In this document: in pieces, positions 58,733 to 64,000 of the stretch
How positions within the stretch are numbered: the stretch's first letter is position 1
Layout: every line of letters begins with the position of its first letter
Assembly (NCBI RefSeq): GCF_000687475.1
Contig: NC_057316.1
Span: 4,588,001 to 4,652,000 of the forward strand
DNA from: Ustilaginoidea virens
Lineage: Eukaryota; Ascomycota; Sordariomycetes; Hypocreales; Clavicipitaceae
Reading direction: 5' to 3'
DNA: 64,000 bases
Made by a program: the position numbers and the translations under genes
The notes under the pieces: generated by a model
The model's database searches: none
The model's input: only the letters and a program-made list of their open reading frames with translations
What the model was told of the DNA's origin: nothing

Positions 58733-59456
58733 CCCCCTCTGATTAGCTACTGTAGTATTAAGCTAATCGTCGTATAAAGGATAGGAAAAGAAAATGCAAT
58801 AAAAGTGCTAGGGAAAAACATAAGAAAAACCTTAGTAAAAGTTAGTATAAGTTAGCAGGCCCTAAGACCTAGTAACTCGCGGAACCTAGTAAATTTAGGG
58901 CCCGGCAGTGGCTTCGTAAGACCGTCAGCAGGCATATTATTAGTAGGTAAGTAGGTAATTTTGACCAAGCCCAGCTGGGCTTGCTCCCTAATATACCGGA
59001 ATTTTAATAGTGTATGCTTAGTGCGAGCATGCTGGTTAGGGTCATTAGAATTCGAAATGGAGCCCTGATTATCGCAATATAATGGTATAGGGCGTAGAAT
59101 ATCGATTTCCAGCTCCTTACAAAGGTTAGAAAGCTACTGTACCTCACGGATAATCTCAAGTAAAGCATCAGATTCAGCTTTTAAAGTAGATAGCACTACT
59201 AAAGAGGCTCGCTTAGAACGCCAGCTAATAGGACCACTATTAATAGTAGTAAGGAAGCCTCCAGTAGATTTAGAGGTTTCTTTACAGCCAGCAAAATCGC
59301 TATTAGAATAAGCGGTTATAATAGGCTGTTGGTTGCTTTTAGTAGTACTAAAGCAAATAGCTAGGTTCTCAGTGCCTTTAAGGTAACTAAAGCTGCCTTT
59401 TACAGCATTTAGATGCATATTAGTTGCTTTCGATATAAACCGAGAAAGGTATTAGG
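58733..59456 (-). pseudogene. Family C copia RNase H remnant
   Basis: The PPT AGAGGGGG abuts the LTR (plus CCCCCTCT at 58733-58740), the same PPT as family B. The RNase H domain is open for 94 codons (59134-59418): SYLKGTENLAICFSTTKSN, AYSNSDFAGCKETSKSTGG, GPISWRSKRASLVVLST, with the first Asp of the Y-D-D block reading Asn. The C-terminal tail with DGLTKPLP-type residues is near 58920. Clearly a copia relative of family B, about as damaged as B2. Confidence 0.88.
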
Positions 59457-59698
59457 TGTAAAGGACTGGCCCTAGGGCTACTGCGAATAGGCATCGAATA
59501 AATATATTAAATAGACTAAGGAGGAAAGAGAGAGGACCCGAATAGGGGCCTCTAAGTAGTCTATTTATATCTATATATAGTATAGGCCGAGTCATTAGCG
59601 AGCCCTTATAACCCTGTACTGATACTCCTTAAGCTAATCGCAGGCGTAGCCCGAGTCCTAGCTATATTATAGCGCGGGCGTAGCCCGAGCCCATAATA
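59457..59698 (-). repeat. LTR of a probable Ty3/gypsy element (D)
   Basis: 242 bp. In the minus orientation it begins TATTATGGGCTCGGGC (TG to TA) and ends CCAGTCCTTTACA. It contains CTATATATAGATATAAATAG as a TATA-like box, GGCCCCTATTCGGGTCC and pyrimidine-rich CTCTCTCTTTCCTCC. Next to it on the internal side is a purine tract, GGCGGAGGAGGGAGG (reverse of 59700-59714), a good polypurine tract. So this is the 3' LTR of a minus-strand element. Confidence 0.65.
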
Positions 59699-60301
59699 TA
59701 CCTCCCTCCTCCGCCTCAGAATCAGAAAAATCGCCCTCTATCGTTAATTAGTCTTCCGCTAAGGACTAATTATATCGCTAATTACTACGCCGCGATATCC
59801 TCAAATCCGTATATAGGCCAATTGCTAGGTATAAAAAGGATTCGTATAGTTATATAATTAATAGAGTCGTATAGTCATCGATTGGGAATAATATAGTAGA
59901 AGCATATAGAAGTTCGTCGTTATGCTACTAACTAGAGGTTGACCGATACAGCTAGGGATATTATGAAAAAATTTTCGCTAACTGCCGGCTAGAGATCTCC
60001 CTATAGTCTTTATTGTTTCTTATTAGGGGCTCTTTTCCTTCTTTTCTTCTTCCTATTAAGGCTATTAATAAGTATTAAAGGTCCCTATTATCGTAAGTTC
60101 TATTCTATATTAAGCCTGTATTGCATACTAATCGATTAAAGTATTATTCCTACCCTAATTGCGTTAGTATTCCTTACCGAATTCTGTTTTTATTGCGACC
60201 TACTGCTAACTCTTTTTGTAGTAAGACCCGGTATAGCCTATCGTAAAGCCTATTAGTAAGTCTTAAGTCCCTATTTATATCGCGAGCGTCTTATATTAAC
60301 C
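59699..60301 (-). pseudogene. Internal 3' end of element D, probably gypsy
   Basis: A minus frame ending EGDFSDSEAEEGGI just before the LTR, preceded by a Lys/Arg-rich stretch (RKKKRRKRAPNKKQ near 60015-60060), with TAG stops. I do not recognise a catalytic domain. The acidic tail before the PPT resembles Pol C-termini of fungal gypsy elements, but this is inference. Cut by LINE c at about 60302. Confidence 0.4.
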
Positions 60302-61380
60302 TTATATATATATATATATATTATACTAGCTAAGCTATCTAGGGGGGGGATAAGCCCCCATCTAGCCTAGTGCTAATACCTCTATGCCTAATCTATATAG
60401 GAAACCCGAGTGCCGGGAGGAAAACCTATATACTATCTGTGGTCGATAGTATCCCTTCGGAATCGAAGGGGGTTTACTATATATTACGAGGAGGTATCCT
60501 ATCGCGCGAGACTAAGTCTAGCGGCAGGGCTAGGAAAGTATGGATAGTGGGCGCGCCTTAATAGGCGCGGTAATTTGCCTTAGTAGTTATTAGTTATTAG
60601 TTATTAGGCATTAGTTAGGCTCTAGGGTGGGTATAAATCGGAACCGATATAGTCAATATTATTAGGTATGGGAGGCGGCAGTAACATCAGTATCGGGTAG
60701 GCGGCGGTATCGCAGTAAGTCGCGCGTTTTATTATTATTAGCTTCGTCTAATATAGGTTAGGGCAGCTAGCGGACGGTCGAGTGATCTAGTACGGGTATA
60801 TAGCGGTATAAAGTCTCCCTTACCTGCCCTACCTTTTTAATTCCTTTTTTTTTCCCTTTTTATTCCTTATTAAAAATTGCTAAGAATTTTCCTTTACTTC
60901 TCTGCCTCGATTATGCTATAGTAGTTTTTATATATCTTTTATTCTTCGATATGCCTACCGTTCTAGAGTTAGGTCCTAGCCTAGCTCGAAAATGGCTATA
61001 TCATCCCTATATATACTATAGTGCCGATATAGCCGCTCGTTATTATAACCAATAAGGTAAGAGGTTCTCTTTAATCGTTATCTATCTTTTTCTAATATTA
61101 AGTAGGGCTTAGGGGTGCCTATTTCGCTTATACTTTAAAGCGGAAGCCATATTATATCCTAGTGTGTAATACCATAAACCGCAAACCGGTAGAAAGTATG
61201 CTTGCATTGCAAAAGGCCTACACTTATAAGTAGGAAGTAAGTATATTAATTTGCCGGTATCTCTTAACTTTATAGTTGATTTTAGTAGGTAGATAAAGAC
61301 GATTACTATAAGGCCTAATAGGCTGTATATCGGTCTATTACACTAATTACCTTAGTGCCTCGAAAGGGTCAAAATAATTC
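60302..61380 (-). other. LINE c 3' UTR
   Basis: Inverted copy of 25000-25911, including the C/G-run (60343-60350) and the ACTATCTGTGGTCGATAGTAT dyad near 60431-60451. The plus frame 60370-60561 is not credible as a gene because it lies entirely in this non-coding tail. Confidence 0.7.
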
Positions 61381-62060
61381 TACTATTATAATATAAATAA
61401 TAGTACCTATAGTCCTAATCTCGCTACTAGCCGACTTCTTTAGGCTTATTAAGAGAGGGGTTTTAGCTTTAGAGCGCGCTTATAGCGGCAAGCCTTAGCC
61501 TCTCTCATCGGTTAAGGGAACTTAGCCTCCTGCTACTACTACTGGCGATAAAAGCCCTACTAATTCTATTATTATATTAGATATCGATAATAAGCCTACT
61601 CCTAGGCCTACTACTATAGAGGAACCACCTCGCAGTAAAGGGGTCTCGCTAATATAGTCTAAGACTCTTACAATACCATCTTCTAGTAAATTACAGTAAA
61701 TAGTTACGTTTTTAAAGTTTATAAAGTCCTAAGCGGAGTCTTAGCTAGTAGTATCTACCTCTAGAGTGCTAGCTATATCGCTATCGAAGCCTCTTTTACC
61801 TACTGTTTAGTTAGTATAGCCTAAATAAGCTAAGTTAGTAGTTCTATTACTATCCTCTCTTTATCCTTATGCTGATACCCCTGCCCTTTCCCCCTTTAAA
61901 AGGAAAAGGAAGGGGTTAAAAACAATAGAGTTGCCTATAAAAGGAATACCAGGTCTAGCCGCTAGGGTTAAATAAAAGATACATTCGAGATCTATAGTCT
62001 CCCCTTCCTTAAGGGGGAAAAGGAAGGGAAAAGGGAAAATAAAGGTAGCTCTTAATAATA
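61380..62060 (-). pseudogene. LINE c downstream frame of unknown function
   Basis: The counterpart of LINE a 24180-25000. Blocks DFINFKNVTIYCNLLEDGI (about 61672-61728) and LTLAARPGIPFIGNSI (about 61930-61977) match it with mostly transition-type changes. No recognised domain. Confidence 0.4.
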
Positions 62061-62099
62061 GCTATAGTAATAGAGAGAGTAGTATAGAGTAAATAGGGG

Positions 62100-64000
62100 T
62101 CTAGGGGGTTAGGGGTATTAAAAAGATTAGGGGTCTAAATCTATCGACCATATAAGTAGCTTATATAAAAAGGATATTCTTCCCCTATCTATATAGTTAG
62201 TTATATCTTTATCTATAATTATCTATATATATATATATAATCTAGGGTTAGGATATAATTATATTGGGTTGCTATTAGAGCCGAAGTCTGTATAAGCGGT
62301 AAATGCAATAGCTAGGGTGAACTATTTAAGCCGGTAGGTATTAAAGACCTATTTAATAACCTATTTAGCTAAATCTTTATTTTTAAGTACTTAGGTGATA
62401 CTATACTTATCTAGTATAGGGCAGTTTTAAATATAGAAGGGAGGGTTTCTAAGATAATTACTATACTTTAGGATTATATATTCGATATTTTTTATATTAG
62501 GACCGCATCAGCAATATAGGTAGTAGATAAATAAGACCTTTATTTTATATAAGAACTTATTAAGGCCTATTTTTTCTATTCTAAATTAGGTAAGGAGGAA
62601 GGACTTATATTTATAGAAGTTTTTATAGAGGTTTAGTATCTTCTTTATAAAGGTAAAGTTAGGGGCATATTCGGCAGTAGGGCGGTTCTTTAGTAGGTAT
62701 TATATTTAGGCGAATTATTACTTCGATTGCTATCTCTTTATCTATTTAAGAGCTAGGGAGTAAATAAGGGATAATTTATTATCCTAAAGTAAAATCGAAT
62801 CTTTAAGGGCTATATAATTTAGTATTCTATTCTCGGTCGGTCGCCCTTATCTGCAGGTAGGTCTTTATTATAGCCGAGTCTAAATAATAGTATATATATT
62901 AGAGATAAGATCGGCTATACTACTTTCTCGGGTTCTAATAAGGAATTATTATCAGGCTAGGTTAAGGTAGAGGTCGAATAGGGGGACTACTACTTTAATT
63001 TCTATAATTATATTAGGTATTGCTCGGTAGGCTCTTATAACTATATAGAGGCACTTCGACTATTTAGCGGCTAGACTATATATAATGCCTTTTACTACTT
63101 CTCCTGGCTTTATAAGAGTATACTAGATTCCAGCACTAAAGGCGATTATAGTTCTAATAACCTATATATATAGTAGTCGGGCTTTGCGGAACTAATATCC
63201 CTATATAGAGGCTGCTAAAGCAATAAGGGCGAGCTTCTACCTTTCTAGCTTCTTTACTATTTAGGCCCTATAGTCAGTCTAGCTAAATTTATAGTTAATC
63301 TCTACTCTAAAGAATCGGGCATATTATATAGGCTAGATAGTCGTATTACCGAGTCGTATTATTATAGTATCCGGTTAATACTATTTAGTGAAATATATTA
63401 GCTTGCTTTTTACTAGGTTGAATTTTAGTCTGGCCTCTGCCGACTATTTTTCGCAGATCTTCTATACTTTTAAAAGGGTTGCAACTATATCTTATATTAT
63501 TTTGCCATATGCGATTATATTAGTATCGTCTGCGAATCCTAGGGTTAGTAAGTTATCTACTGCTTTAAGTCTATAGTATAAGGGTGCGATATAGAAGAGG
63601 AAAAGGATTAAAGAGATTAAGGAGCCTTAGGGTACTCTTATTATAATTAAGAATCTTTAGGTAGGTTAGCCTTTAAAGAAGATTTTAGCTAAATGCGATA
63701 TAGTAAAGCCTCAGACCTAGGCTGCTATCTATTAGGGGGCGCTACTTTAGAGGAGGAGGTATATAAGTCTGGTATAGTTAACGGTATCAAATGCTATAAA
63801 GATATCTAATTATAGTAGCAATGCTATTCCTTTATACTATTAGGTGGCCTTAACTGCTTCTACTAGGGTATATAGTGCTATATCTATTGATCTGTTTGCT
63901 CTATTGCCTATTTATATATCTAGTAGTAATTTCTATTCTTTCGCGATTATTATTAATCTCTTTACTATTATAGCTTTAAGGATTTTATTGAGGAGGTTTA
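62100..64000 (-). pseudogene. LINE c reverse transcriptase (partial)
   Basis: RT and C-terminal region in reverse. The catalytic box FADD is intact at 63525-63536 (plus strand ATCGTCTGCGAA), unlike LINE a (FADN) and LINE b (FIDN). Other blocks: LPIDRAN-type GNRANRSIDIALYTL (about 63865-63910) and LDIFIAFDTVNYTRL (about 63770-63815). In-frame stops remain. The plus frame 63388-63576 is its shadow. The upstream part lies beyond the right edge. Confidence 0.85.

Larger units (their letters stand above)
57999..60301 (-). mobile_element. Family C copia, 3' part, broken by a gypsy fragment
   Basis: 3' LTR (57999-58732), PPT and RNase H end of a family C element inserted in A4's integrase region. 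AATAG at 57994-57998 would be its target duplication; the partner lies outside. After 59456 the copia sequence is interrupted by a minus-strand LTR of another type and then by LINE c. Confidence 0.75.
60302..64000 (-). mobile_element. LINE c, inverted relative of LINE a, runs off window
   Basis: A minus-strand Tad-like LINE closely similar to LINE a over its 3' 3.7 kb: AT-microsatellite tail (60302-60321), 3' UTR, the extra downstream frame, C-terminal Cys region and RT. The 5' part is outside the window. It forms an inverted repeat with 22200-25911, about 34 kb away. It is inserted in element D. Confidence 0.87.

Noticed and set aside
59457..59698. Second family C LTR
   Set aside because: It has different length and sequence from C1-C3, and its own PPT; a separate element.

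Overview
The window looks like nuclear DNA of a filamentous ascomycete (Pezizomycotina). Almost everything right of about 1.5 kb is AT-rich, packed with TpA and with in-frame TAG and TAA stops, and made of retrotransposons damaged by C-to-T and G-to-A transitions. That is the signature of repeat-induced point mutation (RIP). I see no intact host gene, rRNA, tRNA, CRISPR array or biosynthetic cluster. The species cannot be told from this sequence.

Layout. 1-1518 is GC-richer, apparently single-copy DNA with no gene I can name. 1519-10190 is a non-coding element with ~68-bp terminal inverted repeats. It holds a ~90-bp repeat array and a MITE-like insert, and it is split by a complete plus-strand copia element (A1, 2831-10103, 5-bp target duplication GTATC). 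From 10197 to the right edge lies one nested tower. Copia A4 (minus) is opened at 10593 by copia A3 (minus, duplication GAAAG). A3 was in turn hit by copia B1 (minus, ATTAT), by complete copia A2 (minus, ATATA) and by two solo LTRs of a third family, C (ACTAA and CCTTT). Inside B1 sit LINE a (plus), which holds LINE b (plus), and a second complete B element, B2 (minus, GATAC). The deepest chain is A4 > A3 > B1 > LINE a > LINE b. A4 is broken again at 57998 by a family C copia (minus), which is broken by a probable gypsy fragment (minus), which is broken by LINE c (minus). LINE c runs off the window.

The order was rebuilt from matching target-site duplications and from coding frames that resume on the far side of each insert. 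No copy appears autonomous. Catalytic Asp codons of RT, integrase and RNase H are often changed to Asn, zinc-knuckle Cys to Tyr, and Trp/Gln codons to stops. The genes do not form a pathway. They are gag and pol remnants of three copia families (A: LTR ~345 bp; B: LTR ~726 bp; C: LTR ~740-780 bp), one probable Ty3/gypsy fragment and Tad-like LINEs of ~6.6-6.8 kb. Coordinates of protein domains inside broken frames are approximate. LTR ends and target duplications were read base by base.
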